From: Paraburkholderia sediminicola | GTDB lineage: Bacteria > Pseudomonadota > Gammaproteobacteria > Burkholderiales > Burkholderiaceae | NCBI RefSeq assembly: GCF_902859805.1 | Contig: NZ_CADIKC010000005.1 | Location: forward strand, 124,001 to 188,000 | Reading direction: 5' to 3' | DNA: 64,000 nucleotides | Part shown: positions 19,993-28,941 of the stretch, one piece after another | How positions within the stretch are numbered: the first letter of the stretch is position 1 | Layout: each line of letters opens with the position of its first letter | The notes under the pieces: model-generated | The model's input: the letters and a program-made list of their open reading frames with translations, nothing else | Told to the model about the DNA's origin: nothing | Databases searched by the model: none | Position numbers and translations under genes: made by a program

Positions 19993-20865
19993 ATGAACAC
20001 CATGCTTTATCCGGAACTTTACAAATCGCTCGAATCCGTTCGATGGGACATGGAGAAAGACATTCCCTGGGACAAGTTCGATGCATCGCTATTGACCGAC
20101 GAGCAGGCAGCGACGATCAAGATGAACGCGATCACCGAATGGTCGGCGTTGCCCGCCACGGAAATGTTCCTCCGTGACAACCATCACGACAGCGATTTTT
20201 CCGCGTTCATGAGCGTGTGGTTCTTCGAAGAACAGAAGCATTCGCTGGTGCTGATGGAGTATCTGCGCCGTTTCAAGCCGGAAATGTGCCCGACCGAAGA
20301 AGAACTGCACGCCGTGCGTTTCGAATTCGATCCGGCGCCGCCGCTCGAAACGCTGATGCTGCACTTCTGCGGCGAAATCCGCCTGAACCACTGGTATCGC
20401 CGTGCTGCCGAATGGCACACCGAGCCGGTCATCAAGGCCATCTACGAAACCATCTCGCGCGACGAAGCGCGTCATGGCGGCGCGTACCTGCGCTACATGA
20501 AGAAAGCGATGGTGCAAACCGGCGACATCGCGCGTGCTGCGTTCGCCAAGATCGGCGTCCTGATGGCATCGGCACGCCGCACGGAAAAGCCGCTGCATCC
20601 GACCAACCTGCACGTGAATCAGGCGCTGTTCCCGCGCGACACGATTCAATCGCGTCTGCCGGATCCGGAATGGCTTGAACGCTGGCTCGACGAACAGATC
20701 CGTTTTGACGACGGCTGGGAAAAGAAGGTGGTCGAGCGGATTCTGCACAACCTGTCGATTCTGTTTGAGCGCACGTTCAACACCGCGCAGGAATTGAACC
20801 GTTATCGCAAGGAAGTCGTCCTGCGCTTGCAGGCCGATCAGAAAGCGGCTGAACAGCCGGCTTGA
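19993..20865 (+). CDS. ferritin-like / acyl-ACP desaturase-like di-iron protein
   Basis: 290 aa. Start at MNTMLYPELYKSLESVRWDM, preceded by AGGGGTGGGACT. Two ExxH-type metal motifs are present: EEQKHSLV (about residue 79) and DEARHGGAYL (about residue 158), together with ITEWSALPATEMFLRDN. This is the ferritin-like four-helix fold used by acyl-ACP desaturases and related di-iron oxidases. The protein is cytoplasmic, with no membrane helices. The substrate is unknown; fatty-acid modification is a reasonable guess from family. Ends at a strong terminator. Confidence 0.82.
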   Translation: MNTMLYPELYKSLESVRWDMEKDIPWDKFDASLLTDEQAATIKMNAITEWSALPATEMFLRDNHHDSDFSAFMSVWFFEEQKHSLVLMEYLRRFKPEMCPTEEELHAVRFEFDPAPPLETLMLHFCGEIRLNHWYRRAAEWHTEPVIKAIYETISRDEARHGGAYLRYMKKAMVQTGDIARAAFAKIGVLMASARRTEKPLHPTNLHVNQALFPRDTIQSRLPDPEWLERWLDEQIRFDDGWEKKVVERILHNLSILFERTFNTAQELNRYRKEVVLRLQADQKAAEQPA

Positions 20866-20897
20866 TGGGTTCAGGTTCGCGGTTTTAACGTTTCAGG

Positions 20898-20934
20898 AAC
20901 GGCCCGGCAGGCGTGAGCTTGCTGGGCCGTTTTG
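20898..20934 (+). terminator. intrinsic terminator after the ferritin-like gene
   Basis: Stem AACGGCCC / GGGCCGTT (20898-20905 with 20924-20931), extended inward by GCA/TGC pairs around a short loop, then TTTTG. It lies 33 nt after the stop codon. Confidence 0.85.
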
Positions 20935-20991
20935 CTTCATGCCGTCCGGCGTGTATCGTGGCGGCACTTCTTTTTTATTTGCGACTCCGTC

Positions 20992-21474
20992 ATGGCCGCC
21001 ACTTTTGAACGCAAGATTTTTACGCGCGATGCGCTGGTGAAGCTGCGCGCTTCGATGTCCGCACCGGTTGTATTTACCAACGGTGTGTTCGACATCCTGC
21101 ATCGTGGGCATGTGACGTATCTGGCCGACGCCAAAGCGCTCGGCGCTTGTCTGATTGTCGGTGTCAATAGCGATGCATCTGTACGCATGCTAGGCAAAGG
21201 CGATGACCGGCCGATCAATAACGAGGCTGACCGGATGGCTTTGCTGGCGGCGCTGGAGAGCGTCGATTACGTGGTTTGCTTTGGCGAGAAGACGCCCGTG
21301 GAGCTGATTTCGGCGCTGCGGCCGGATGTGCTTGTCAAAGGCGGCGACTACGACATGGATGTTTTGCCGGAGTCGGCCATTGTGCGGGGCTGGGGCGGCA
21401 AGGCTTTGGCGATTCCGTTCGAGCATGAGCGCTCGACTACCGCGTTATTGAAGAAGGTTCGCGCGCAAGGGTGA
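20992..21474 (+). CDS. rfaE2: D-glycero-beta-D-manno-heptose 1-phosphate adenylyltransferase
   Basis: 160 aa nucleotidyltransferase equal to the C-terminal domain of HldE. The nucleotide-binding signature is FTNGVFDILHRGHVTYL, containing HRGH. DRPINNEADRMALLAALESVDYV and VKGGDY are conserved. It makes ADP-heptose for the LPS inner core. The kinase domain is evidently encoded elsewhere, as usual in Burkholderia. Start MAATFERK is used because the upstream codons overlap the terminator region and are not conserved. Confidence 0.92.
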   Translation: MAATFERKIFTRDALVKLRASMSAPVVFTNGVFDILHRGHVTYLADAKALGACLIVGVNSDASVRMLGKGDDRPINNEADRMALLAALESVDYVVCFGEKTPVELISALRPDVLVKGGDYDMDVLPESAIVRGWGGKALAIPFEHERSTTALLKKVRAQG

Positions 21475-21477
21475 GCT

Positions 21478-21717
21478 TTACTGCGGAAGCGCCGACGCCG
21501 CGATCGGCGCCGCCGGCGCCGGGCCGCCTACCACGGCCTGGTCTGCGGCTTCGGCTGCCGTGACGGGTTGCACCTTCAACCAGTCCGCATGGAGCTGGCG
21601 GTTCAGGTGGTTCGGCTCGCGGCCGCCGGCTGTGGGCGTCGGGCCGAATACGCCGCGCATCGCGACGAATGCCAGCATATTGGCAAGAAACAGGATGGCG
21701 ATCAGCCAGCGCAGCAT
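21478..21717 (-). CDS. small membrane-anchored protein downstream of coaX
   Basis: 79 aa. One N-terminal transmembrane segment (MLRWLIAILFLANMLAFVAM) is followed by a Pro/Ala-rich periplasmic tail containing REPNHLNRQLHADWLKVQPV. That stretch resembles the beginning of the short envelope proteins found after birA-coaX in Burkholderiales. In relatives a SPOR-domain protein often occupies this place; here the protein ends before any SPOR domain. It converges tail to tail with rfaE2, 3 nt apart. Function unknown. Confidence 0.65.
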   Translation of the reverse strand: MLRWLIAILFLANMLAFVAMRGVFGPTPTAGGREPNHLNRQLHADWLKVQPVTAAEAADQAVVGGPAPAAPIAASALPQ

Positions 21718-21770
21718 CGTTAGTATTCCCCGTTAATAAGTTCAGCCGCCGTTGTCCGGAAGGCTGCGGC

Positions 21771-22586
21771 TCAGGCGTCGCGTTCTATCGCGTGCTCAGC
21801 AGCAATCAGCGCAAGCCCCGACAGCACCAGCGAATCGTGGCGAGTATGCGGCACTTTTAGCGCACTTGTCACTTCGTCCACGGCGCCGCCGCTTACCACC
21901 AGGCGCACCGGCACCTGCCATTCGTCCTGCAAGTCACGCCACATGCGCTCGATCAGACCGGCTTGAGCCAACGTGCATCCGGCTGACAACGAGCGCGGCG
22001 TGTCCGTCGCGAAGAACGGGCCGCGGCGCTCGCGCTCAGACGGGGCGTCCGCATCGAGCAAGCCGCGCGCGGCGTGGGCGTCGAGCGTCGGCAGTTGCGC
22101 CGTGTGCTCGCCGAGCGAGCGCATCATCAAAGTCCAACCCGGCGCAATCAGACCGCCGACAAAGCGGCCGTCCGCACGCAACGCTTCGAGCGTAGTCGCC
22201 GTGCCGAACGTCGCGATGAGCAGATTCTCGCCGGGAAACGCCGCGTGCGCGCCAATCAGGCCCGCCCAGCGATCGCTGCCGAGTGCATGCGGCGTCGTAT
22301 AGCTATTGGTCACGCCGCATTGGTGCGCAGAGGCGCGGATCGTCGTGCGCGGCAGTTGCGGCCAGTGAGCGTCGAGAAGCGCGGCGATCCGTGCCGCGAC
22401 GCTTTCGCCCGCCACGTTGGATAACCATGCGGCGCCCGGCGTCGGCAACGTCGACCAGTCAGGCTGGTCAGATCCGCCGTGCGCCAGCGCGCCGGCTGCG
22501 ATTTGCGTACCGTCCGGCTGCACCAGCGCCCACTTGACGCGACTGTTGCCGGCGTCGATCAACAGATAAGGCGCGCCGCTCGTCAT
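21771..22586 (-). CDS. coaX: type III pantothenate kinase
   Basis: 271 aa ASKHA-fold kinase catalysing the first step of CoA synthesis. The phosphate-1 motif is LLIDAGNSRVKWALV (residues 8-22). HALGSDRWAGLIGAHAAFPG and FGTATTLEAL carry the substrate and phosphate-2 elements, and FVGGLIAPGWTLMM follows. Type III enzymes are CoA-insensitive and need a monovalent cation. Its ATG overlaps the birA stop by 4 nt (ATGA), showing translational coupling. Confidence 0.94.
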   Translation of the reverse strand: MTSGAPYLLIDAGNSRVKWALVQPDGTQIAAGALAHGGSDQPDWSTLPTPGAAWLSNVAGESVAARIAALLDAHWPQLPRTTIRASAHQCGVTNSYTTPHALGSDRWAGLIGAHAAFPGENLLIATFGTATTLEALRADGRFVGGLIAPGWTLMMRSLGEHTAQLPTLDAHAARGLLDADAPSERERRGPFFATDTPRSLSAGCTLAQAGLIERMWRDLQDEWQVPVRLVVSGGAVDEVTSALKVPHTRHDSLVLSGLALIAAEHAIERDA

Positions 22587-23488
22587 GCCGTATCGTCGGC
22601 CAGACGCAGCGAGACGTCACCGGTTGCGACGCTCAAACGTCCGGCTGCCGTGTTGAGCAGCAGTTGTCCGCGTTCGTCGACGCCCGCGGCCACGCCGCGC
22701 GCCAGTTCTTTACCTTGCTCCAGCAGCACGACTTCGCGGCCTGCGTAGGCGTGCACGGCGTTCCAGCGTGCCTGGAACGGCGCGAAACCCTCCGCACCGA
22801 AGCGCTGCAGCGCGGGTTCGAGCGCGTTCAGTTCCGCCGCCAGCGTATCGGTGAGGTTTGCATTCGGCAGTGCGCGTTGCAATGCGGTCGGTGTAGTGCC
22901 GCGCGCTTGCGCCGGTACGTTCGCGTTAAGCGCGCCGACCTTGGCGGCGAGCTCGTCCGCACCCTTCACATTGGTGCCGATACCGATCACGACAGCGCTC
23001 GCCTCGTCCGTGCTCCAGGCTGTTTCGATCAGAATGCCGGCCAGCTTGTCGCCTTCGAGCAGCACGTCGTTGGGCCACTTCAGCGCAATCTGCCCCGGGC
23101 CCGCGACCGGCAACGAGCGCAGGCCGTCCACCAGCGCCACGCCCACCGCGAGACTCAAGCCCGCCAGTCCTTCGAGCGGACGCGGCAGCACGCACGCCAC
23201 GGAAAACAACAGCGCATTGCCCGGTTCCGCATACCATGGTCGGCCACGCCGGCCGCGGCCCGCGGTTTGCAGATACGCGACCCGCACGATCGGCCGCGGC
23301 AGCGCGCCGGCCTTGCGCGGCAATGCCTTGACGCGCGTCATCAGGTCGGCGTTGGTCGAGCCCGTTTCCTCGACGATTTCGATCGGCCAGTCGTGCGCAT
23401 GCGCACCGAATAGCGCGACGGCGCGCTCGCGGTCGATGCGCCAGTCGGAGGCCGAAGCGGCTTGGGGTGGGGTCTTGGAGGCGTTCAT
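22583..23488 (-). CDS. birA: biotin--[acetyl-CoA-carboxylase] ligase
   Basis: 301 aa. Catalytic motif TAGRGRRGRPWYAEPGNALLFS binds biotinyl-AMP, and LKWPNDVLLEGDKLAGILIE is the second conserved block. The C-terminal domain is SH3-like (GREVVLLEQGKELARGVAAG). The N-terminus has no helix-turn-helix, so it is a monofunctional ligase and not a repressor of biotin synthesis. It attaches biotin to carboxylase carrier proteins. First gene of the birA-coaX operon; divergent from the lipid transporter operon. Confidence 0.93.
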   Translation of the reverse strand: MNASKTPPQAASASDWRIDRERAVALFGAHAHDWPIEIVEETGSTNADLMTRVKALPRKAGALPRPIVRVAYLQTAGRGRRGRPWYAEPGNALLFSVACVLPRPLEGLAGLSLAVGVALVDGLRSLPVAGPGQIALKWPNDVLLEGDKLAGILIETAWSTDEASAVVIGIGTNVKGADELAAKVGALNANVPAQARGTTPTALQRALPNANLTDTLAAELNALEPALQRFGAEGFAPFQARWNAVHAYAGREVVLLEQGKELARGVAAGVDERGQLLLNTAAGRLSVATGDVSLRLADDTA

Positions 23489-23558
23489 GTCTCATATTGT
23501 AGCCACTGCGAACGCCTGGAGTCCGTGAGCACGGTTCAAGCGCCGCGCCTTCGTTACA

Positions 23559-24728
23559 ATGACCCCTAATCCGATAACCAGATTCCAGCGATCCTTGAAC
23601 TACGACACTCCGCCCGGCCTTGAAGTCGCGGCCGGCAGCCAAGGCAAGATCGTCCGGCTCTCGGGCCAGTGGACGGCGCTCGCGCTCGCACGCGACAAGG
23701 CCACTGGTCACGTGATTCCTTTGTTGCGCTCGCTGGTCGGCGCCGAAGGCATCCGCCAGTGGGATCTGTCGCGTATCGACCGGATGGACCACGTCGGCGG
23801 TCAGGCGCTGTGGCGCGTGTGGGGCCACAAGATGCCCCCGGACACCACGCTCACCGATACACAACGCGACATTTTCGAGCGCATCGCACTGCTCGACACG
23901 GCGCGCGAAAAGGTCGAGCCGGTGGTCAAGTTCGATCCGTTCACCCGGCTGGGTCTTTCGATCTTCTCGTTCTTCGAGCATCTTTACGGCGGATTCGGCA
24001 TGCTCGGCCAGGTCGTGCTCGATCTTCTCGCAATCGCGCGCAAACCGAAGATCACGCCGTGGACCGAGATCTCCGCGAACATCTATAACGCCGGCACCAA
24101 GGCGTTGCCAATCACTGCGCTGGTCGCGTTCCTGATCGGCATCGTGCTGAGCTATCTGTCCGCGCAGCAACTGCGGCTGTTTGGCGCGAATCAGTACATC
24201 GTCAATATTCTTGGACTGTCGGTGATTCGCGAACTGGGGCCGGTGCTGTCGGCGATTCTGGTGGCGGGGCGTTCGGGCTCGGCGATTACCGCGCAGATCG
24301 GCGTGATGCGCGTCACCGAAGAGCTCGACGCGATGCGTGTGATGGGCATCCCGCACGGCCTGCGATTGATTTTGCCGCGCGTTGTCGCGCTCGGTGTGGC
24401 CATGCCGCTTCTCGTGATGTGGACTAACATCATCGCGTTGACGGGCGGCGCGCTCGCCGCGAAGATCGTCCTTGGCATCGACATGGGCTATTTCGCGCGT
24501 GCCTTGCCGAGCGTGGTGCCGGTTGCGAACTTGTGGATCGGTCTTGGCAAGGGCGTTGCGTTCGGCATGCTGATCGCGATAGTCGGCTGTCACTTCGGCT
24601 TCCGTATCAAGGCCAATTCGCAAAGCCTCGGCGAAGGCACGACGACCTCGGTGGTGACCTCGATCACCATCGTGATTCTCGCGGACGCGGTGTTCGCGAT
24701 CCTCTTCCAGAACGTGGGGCTAGGATGA
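23559..24728 (+). CDS. MlaE-type lipid ABC transporter permease with N-terminal STAS-like domain
   Basis: 389 aa. Residues 20-120 form a soluble STAS-like domain (GKIVRLSGQWTALALARDKA ... WDLSRIDRMDHVGGQALW) fused to an MlaE permease. The permease shows GPVLSAILVAGRSGSAITAQ, then EELDAMRVMGIP, the hallmark of the family, and a helical C-terminal half. With the ATPase, MCE protein and lipoprotein that follow it should move phospholipid or another hydrophobic compound between the membranes. Its stop overlaps the next start (ATGA). Confidence 0.9.
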   Translation: MTPNPITRFQRSLNYDTPPGLEVAAGSQGKIVRLSGQWTALALARDKATGHVIPLLRSLVGAEGIRQWDLSRIDRMDHVGGQALWRVWGHKMPPDTTLTDTQRDIFERIALLDTAREKVEPVVKFDPFTRLGLSIFSFFEHLYGGFGMLGQVVLDLLAIARKPKITPWTEISANIYNAGTKALPITALVAFLIGIVLSYLSAQQLRLFGANQYIVNILGLSVIRELGPVLSAILVAGRSGSAITAQIGVMRVTEELDAMRVMGIPHGLRLILPRVVALGVAMPLLVMWTNIIALTGGALAAKIVLGIDMGYFARALPSVVPVANLWIGLGKGVAFGMLIAIVGCHFGFRIKANSQSLGEGTTTSVVTSITIVILADAVFAILFQNVGLG

Positions 24729-25603
24729 TCGCGCCACTCACCCAGGCCGTACGCGGCCAACCGATGCCCGAGATCGCGGAGCCGGTGATCGAGGTGATCG
24801 ACATCACCAAGCGCTACGGCCGCAACATCGTGCATCAGCATCTGAATTTCGACGTGCGGCGCGGCGAGATCGTCTCGATCGTCGGCGGATCGGGCTCGGG
24901 CAAGACCACGCTGGTGCGGCAGATTCTCGGTCTGGAGCGGCCGTCGTCGGGAACCATCAAGCTGTTTGGTCAGGACATTGCCACCATTTCGCCCGAAGAC
25001 GCGCTGCTCATGCGCAGCCGCTCCGGGATGCTGTTTCAGCGCGGCGCGCTGTTCTCGTCGCTCTCGGTGTTCGACAACGTCGCGCAGCCCTTGCGCGAAC
25101 TCGGCAAGGTGCCTGAAGACCTGCTGCGCGACATCGTGATGCTCAAGCTCGAGATGGTCGGCCTGCCGTGCAAGCACGCGTCGAAGATGCCGTCGGCGCT
25201 TTCGGGCGGGATGATCAAGCGCGTGGGCATTGCGCGCGCCATTGCGCTCGAACCCGAATTGCTGTTTCTCGACGAACCGACCGCCGGTCTCGATCCGCAG
25301 GCGTCGGATGAATTCGTCGAACTGATTTCCGCGCTGCATCGCGCACTTGGTCTGACAGTGGTGATGGTCACGCACGATCTCGACACGATGATCGCGCTGT
25401 CCACCCGCGTCGCCGTGCTGGCGGATCGCAAGGTGCTGGTCGCCGCGCCGGTCGAAGAGGCGGCGGGCGTCGATCATCCTTTTATCCGGGAATATTTCCT
25501 CGGCCTGCGCGGGCGTCGCGCGCTGCAGGCGTTGCCGCCGGAACGCCGCGCGAAATTGCCGCGCGCCGCGCTCGAATCGGCATCGTCCGAATTGCCGCTG
25601 TGA
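24725..25603 (+). CDS. MlaF-type ABC transporter ATP-binding protein
   Basis: 292 aa. Walker A is GGSGSGKTT, the Q-loop follows in GMLFQRGALFSSLSVFDNV (typical MlaF wording), the signature is LSGGMIKRVGIARAIALEP, and Walker B is ELLFLDEPTAGLDP. The C-terminal tail of about 50 residues is Ala/Arg-rich. It energises the adjacent MlaE permease from the cytoplasmic face. Starts inside the permease stop codon, so translation is coupled. Confidence 0.93.
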   Translation: MIAPLTQAVRGQPMPEIAEPVIEVIDITKRYGRNIVHQHLNFDVRRGEIVSIVGGSGSGKTTLVRQILGLERPSSGTIKLFGQDIATISPEDALLMRSRSGMLFQRGALFSSLSVFDNVAQPLRELGKVPEDLLRDIVMLKLEMVGLPCKHASKMPSALSGGMIKRVGIARAIALEPELLFLDEPTAGLDPQASDEFVELISALHRALGLTVVMVTHDLDTMIALSTRVAVLADRKVLVAAPVEEAAGVDHPFIREYFLGLRGRRALQALPPERRAKLPRAALESASSELPL

Positions 25604-25619
25604 ACCAGGGAACCTGACA

Positions 25620-26606
25620 ATGGAAAATAAATCACATGCCTTCTGGGCAGGGATCTTCACGGTGGCCTTGCTGGCTGCGATCGCAGTGGCGGCTTTTTTG
25701 TTCAACGTCGACCGTTCCGTGCGGGTGCCGTACGATCTGATTGCGCGCACCAACGTCACGGGGCTGTATACCGACGCGGCGGTGCGTTATCGCGGACTTG
25801 ACGTCGGCAAGGTGCAGTCGATCAAATTCGATCGGGATCATCCGGGGCAAATCCTGATCCGCATCCTCGTCGACACGCACGCGCCGATTACGCACTCCAC
25901 GTTCGGCAGCCTCGGGTTTCAGGGCGTGACGGGTATCGCCTTCATCCAGCTGGATGACAGTGGGCGCGATCCGACGCCGCTCGCGTCGTCGGTGAAAGCG
26001 GTGGCGCAATTGCCAATGCGTCCGGGCTTGCTCGATCAGTTGCAGCAACGCGGCGACGTTTTGCTGCGCAAACTCGAAAGAGTCACCGACGACGTCGACA
26101 ATCTGTTGTCGCCGGAAATGGTTAGCCAGTTGCAGGGCACGGCAGCGAGCCTTCAGAAGGCCGCCGACGGCGTCGCCACGCTGACCCAGCAGATGGCGCC
26201 GGCAGCCGGCAAGCTGCCCGCCACGATCAACGCACTGGATCGCACGCTGGCGTCGACCAATCAGTTGATCACCAGTCTGAACCGCCCGGACGGGCCGTTC
26301 GAGACGAACCTGAACAAGGTCGGCACGGCGGCGCAGCAAGCGGGCGACGCGCTGGTGTCGATGGACAATTCGATCCAGGAGTTGTCGGCGCGCGTCGGTT
26401 ACGACACGTTGCCGCGCGTCAATTCGCTCGCCGAAGACGTGCGCTCGGCGGCCCGTTCCGTGGACCGCGCTGCCGACACGTTCAGCACCAATCCGCGCAG
26501 CGTGCTGTTCGGTGCGCCGAGCGCGGCGCCGGGTCCTGGCGAAGCCGGTTTCTCGTGGCCCGCCGCGCGCACTGCTGCACCCGCGGTTACACCCGTCGCC
26601 AAATGA
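25620..26606 (+). CDS. MCE/MlaD domain protein
   Basis: 328 aa. A single N-terminal transmembrane anchor (residues 8-27, AFWAGIFTVALLAAIAVAAFLF) precedes one MCE domain (VPYDLIARTNVTGLYTDAAVRYRGLDVGKV ... GSLGFQGVTGIAFIQL). A long helical region with ISQ-like coiled segments (residues 130-270) follows, and a Pro/Ala tail ends the protein. MCE rings carry lipid across the periplasm. The long helical part is like PqiB/LetB-type or Mce proteins rather than short MlaD. Third gene of the operon. Confidence 0.9.
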   Translation: MENKSHAFWAGIFTVALLAAIAVAAFLFNVDRSVRVPYDLIARTNVTGLYTDAAVRYRGLDVGKVQSIKFDRDHPGQILIRILVDTHAPITHSTFGSLGFQGVTGIAFIQLDDSGRDPTPLASSVKAVAQLPMRPGLLDQLQQRGDVLLRKLERVTDDVDNLLSPEMVSQLQGTAASLQKAADGVATLTQQMAPAAGKLPATINALDRTLASTNQLITSLNRPDGPFETNLNKVGTAAQQAGDALVSMDNSIQELSARVGYDTLPRVNSLAEDVRSAARSVDRAADTFSTNPRSVLFGAPSAAPGPGEAGFSWPAARTAAPAVTPVAK

Positions 26607-26640
26607 AATGATTTGCAGGTTTTGAAGAAGGAAGATTGTC

Positions 26641-27267
26641 ATGTCACGCTTGACCCACCGATTGTTGTCCTCTGGCGCCACGCTTGCGATGCTGCTCGCG
26701 TTCGGCGTGCTGGCCGCAGGCTGCGCCGGCACCCCCGCGGCGATCTCGGACATCCGCTACGACCTCGGGCCGCCGAACCCGGCAGCCTCGGCCGGCACGC
26801 TGCCGGCGGTGAAGGTGCTCGATGTCACCGCGCCCGACAATCTTGAATCCGACAAGCTGATTTACCGGCTCAGCTACGCCGACGCGCAGCAGACGGCGTC
26901 GTATGCGAATAGCCACTGGACCATGGCGCCCTCGCAACTGCTGACCCAACGTCTGCGTGGTGCGCTCAGTTCGCGTGGCACCGTGCTGACCGGGGCCGAT
27001 GGCGTGCACGCGCCGGTCCTGAAGGTCGATCTGAGCGAGTTCGAACAGGTCTTCGATAGCCAGTCGGAAAGCCACGCCGCCGTCACCGCGCGCGCCACGT
27101 TGACGCAAAACGGCAAGGTGATCGGCCAGCGCACCTTCCTCGCCCGCGCACCGTCCAGTTCGACGGACGCCGCCGGCGGCGCGCAGGCGCTCGCCGCGGC
27201 CAGCGACGACCTCGTCGCGCAGATCAGTGCATGGCTTGGCGTGCAGGCGCTGGTCGCCGCGCAATGA
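26641..27267 (+). CDS. ABC-type transport auxiliary lipoprotein (PqiC/DUF330-like)
   Basis: 208 aa lipoprotein. The signal peptide ends in the lipobox LAAGC (Cys29), and the mature part starts AGTPAAISDIRYDLGPPNPA. The family block KLIYRLSYADAQQTASYANSHWTMAPSQLL identifies the PqiC-type auxiliary lipoproteins (ABC_trans_aux), which sit in the outer membrane and receive lipid from the MCE protein. This gives the operon a mixed Mla/Pqi character. Co-directional with the upstream genes, 34 nt gap. Confidence 0.88.
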   Translation: MSRLTHRLLSSGATLAMLLAFGVLAAGCAGTPAAISDIRYDLGPPNPAASAGTLPAVKVLDVTAPDNLESDKLIYRLSYADAQQTASYANSHWTMAPSQLLTQRLRGALSSRGTVLTGADGVHAPVLKVDLSEFEQVFDSQSESHAAVTARATLTQNGKVIGQRTFLARAPSSSTDAAGGAQALAAASDDLVAQISAWLGVQALVAAQ

Positions 27268-27298
27268 CCGGCATGCAGCGCACGCAACGGAGCGCTGC

Positions 27299-28456
27299 AT
27301 GAGCGTTAAGCCCTGGCAGCGCCGCCCGTCGGCGCTCGCCCGGCAGGCGTTGGGGCTGTATACGGCGCTGATCGTCTACGGTTCGTGGTATCCGTTTTCC
27401 GGCTGGCGCTCGCTCGGCCTGGCTCCCTTTGCCTATCTGTCCGATCCCATGCCGCAGTACCTGACGGCGTTCGACGTCATCACGAACGTGCTCGGCTATA
27501 TGCCGTTCGGCGCGCTGGTGGTGCTCGCGGTGTATCCGCGCTGGCGCGGCACGCTGGCGGTCGCGTTGGCCTTCGTGCTCGGTGGGCTGCTATCGGGCGT
27601 GATGGAGGCGGTGCAAACCTATCTGCCGACGCGCGTGGCCTCGAACCTCGACCTGGCCGCCAATGCGCTCGGTGCGTTGCTCGGCGCGGCGATCATGTCG
27701 CCCGCCACCGGCGCGTTGCTCGATCGCGGCTTGCTGCGGCGTGTGCGGCTTCTCTGGTTCGAGCGCGACACGGCGGCGCTCGCGTGTCTCGTCGCCTTGT
27801 GGCCGTTTGCGACCATGTACCCGGCGCCACGGCTTTTCGGTCTCGGTAACTGGCCGCGCGAGCTGTGGCTGCGTTTCGATTCAACGACGCAGGACGCCTT
27901 GCTCGCGTGGACGCCGACGGCCTGGCACGTCGGCGCGTGGCCGGCGCTCGTTGCCGCCTGGCTGCCTGACGACGCCTGGGAAGCCGTCATCACCACGCTC
28001 AATCTGTTCGCCGCACTGGCTCTGGCGTCGCTGCCGGTGCGCCGCCATGCGCCGCTCGTGCGCCTGTTGATCGTGTTTATCGTCATGACCTTGTGCGTGA
28101 AGGCAGGCGCGACTTTTCTGCAATCGCAATCCGGCCTTGCATTCGACTGGGCGACGCCCGGCGCGTTGGAGGGGCTCGTGTGCGGCACCGTCGCCGCACT
28201 GCTGGCGCTGCGCTTGCGGCGCAGGTCGCGGGCTGCGCTCGCGGCCTGCGCGCTGACGGTCGCGCTGGTGTTCGTCAATCTGCTGCCGGTCAATCCGTAT
28301 TTCGATGCCGTACTGGCGGATTGGCGCCAGGGACGGTATCTGCACTTCAACGGTCTCGCGCACTGGATCGCGTGGATCTGGCCGTATGCGGCGCTGGTGT
28401 GGCTCGCCTATCTGGTCGAACAGGTGTGGCTCAAGCGGAGCACGAAGCGTGCATGA
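27299..28456 (+). CDS. VanZ family membrane protein
   Basis: 385 aa polytopic membrane protein. Start taken at MSVKPWQRRPSALARQAL. The N-terminal half carries the VanZ-like signature YGSWYPFSGWRS, then FDVITNVLGYMPFGALVVLAVYP and SGVMEAVQTYLPTRVASNLDLAANALGA. At least eight further hydrophobic segments follow. VanZ relatives affect teicoplanin resistance in Gram-positives; function in this group is unknown. Its start is 31 nt after the lipoprotein, so it may belong to the lipid-transport operon. Confidence 0.82.
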   Translation: MSVKPWQRRPSALARQALGLYTALIVYGSWYPFSGWRSLGLAPFAYLSDPMPQYLTAFDVITNVLGYMPFGALVVLAVYPRWRGTLAVALAFVLGGLLSGVMEAVQTYLPTRVASNLDLAANALGALLGAAIMSPATGALLDRGLLRRVRLLWFERDTAALACLVALWPFATMYPAPRLFGLGNWPRELWLRFDSTTQDALLAWTPTAWHVGAWPALVAAWLPDDAWEAVITTLNLFAALALASLPVRRHAPLVRLLIVFIVMTLCVKAGATFLQSQSGLAFDWATPGALEGLVCGTVAALLALRLRRRSRAALAACALTVALVFVNLLPVNPYFDAVLADWRQGRYLHFNGLAHWIAWIWPYAALVWLAYLVEQVWLKRSTKRA

Positions 28457-28609
28457 AGCGCACATGAAGCAGGAGCGGCGCATGCGAGCGGCCGTGCGTC
28501 CGCCGCTCAGCGACCGCCAGCCCCGCCCGCTATAATCTTCCGCACAACAGGCGCGCTGCGGCGCTTCCAGCGCCATTCCCACTCTTACGGTTTCGCCCCT
28601 CCGGACATC

Positions 28610-28933
28610 ATGGATTCCTACTACAAGTACCACGTCTTCTTCTGTCTCAACCAGCGCGATCCCGGCGCGGAGCGTCCGAGCTGCGCGAATTGCAACGCGC
28701 AGGCGATGCAGGAACACGCGAAAAAGCGTGTGAAGCAACTCGGCCTTGCAGGCCCGGGCCATGTGCGTATCAACAAGGCCGGCTGTCTCGAGCGTTGCGA
28801 ACTCGGCCCGGCGCTCGTCGTGTATCCGGAAGGCGTCTGGTACACGTATGTCGACGAGAGCGACATCGATGAAATCGTCGATTCGCATCTTGTGAACGGC
28901 AAAGTCGTCGAGCGTCTGAAAATCGATCAATAA
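28610..28933 (+). CDS. thioredoxin-like [2Fe-2S] ferredoxin
   Basis: 107 aa. The four likely cluster ligands are C12 and C25 (VFFCLNQRDPGAERPSCANC) and C59 and C63 (INKAGCLERCELGP), the pattern of thioredoxin-fold ferredoxins. The conserved VVYPEGVWYTYVDESDIDEIV region follows. It is a small cytosolic electron carrier, partner unknown. The alpha/beta hydrolase gene follows after 8 nt, a pairing often seen in beta-proteobacteria. Confidence 0.88.
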   Translation: MDSYYKYHVFFCLNQRDPGAERPSCANCNAQAMQEHAKKRVKQLGLAGPGHVRINKAGCLERCELGPALVVYPEGVWYTYVDESDIDEIVDSHLVNGKVVERLKIDQ

Positions 28934-28941
28934 ACCGCGCC

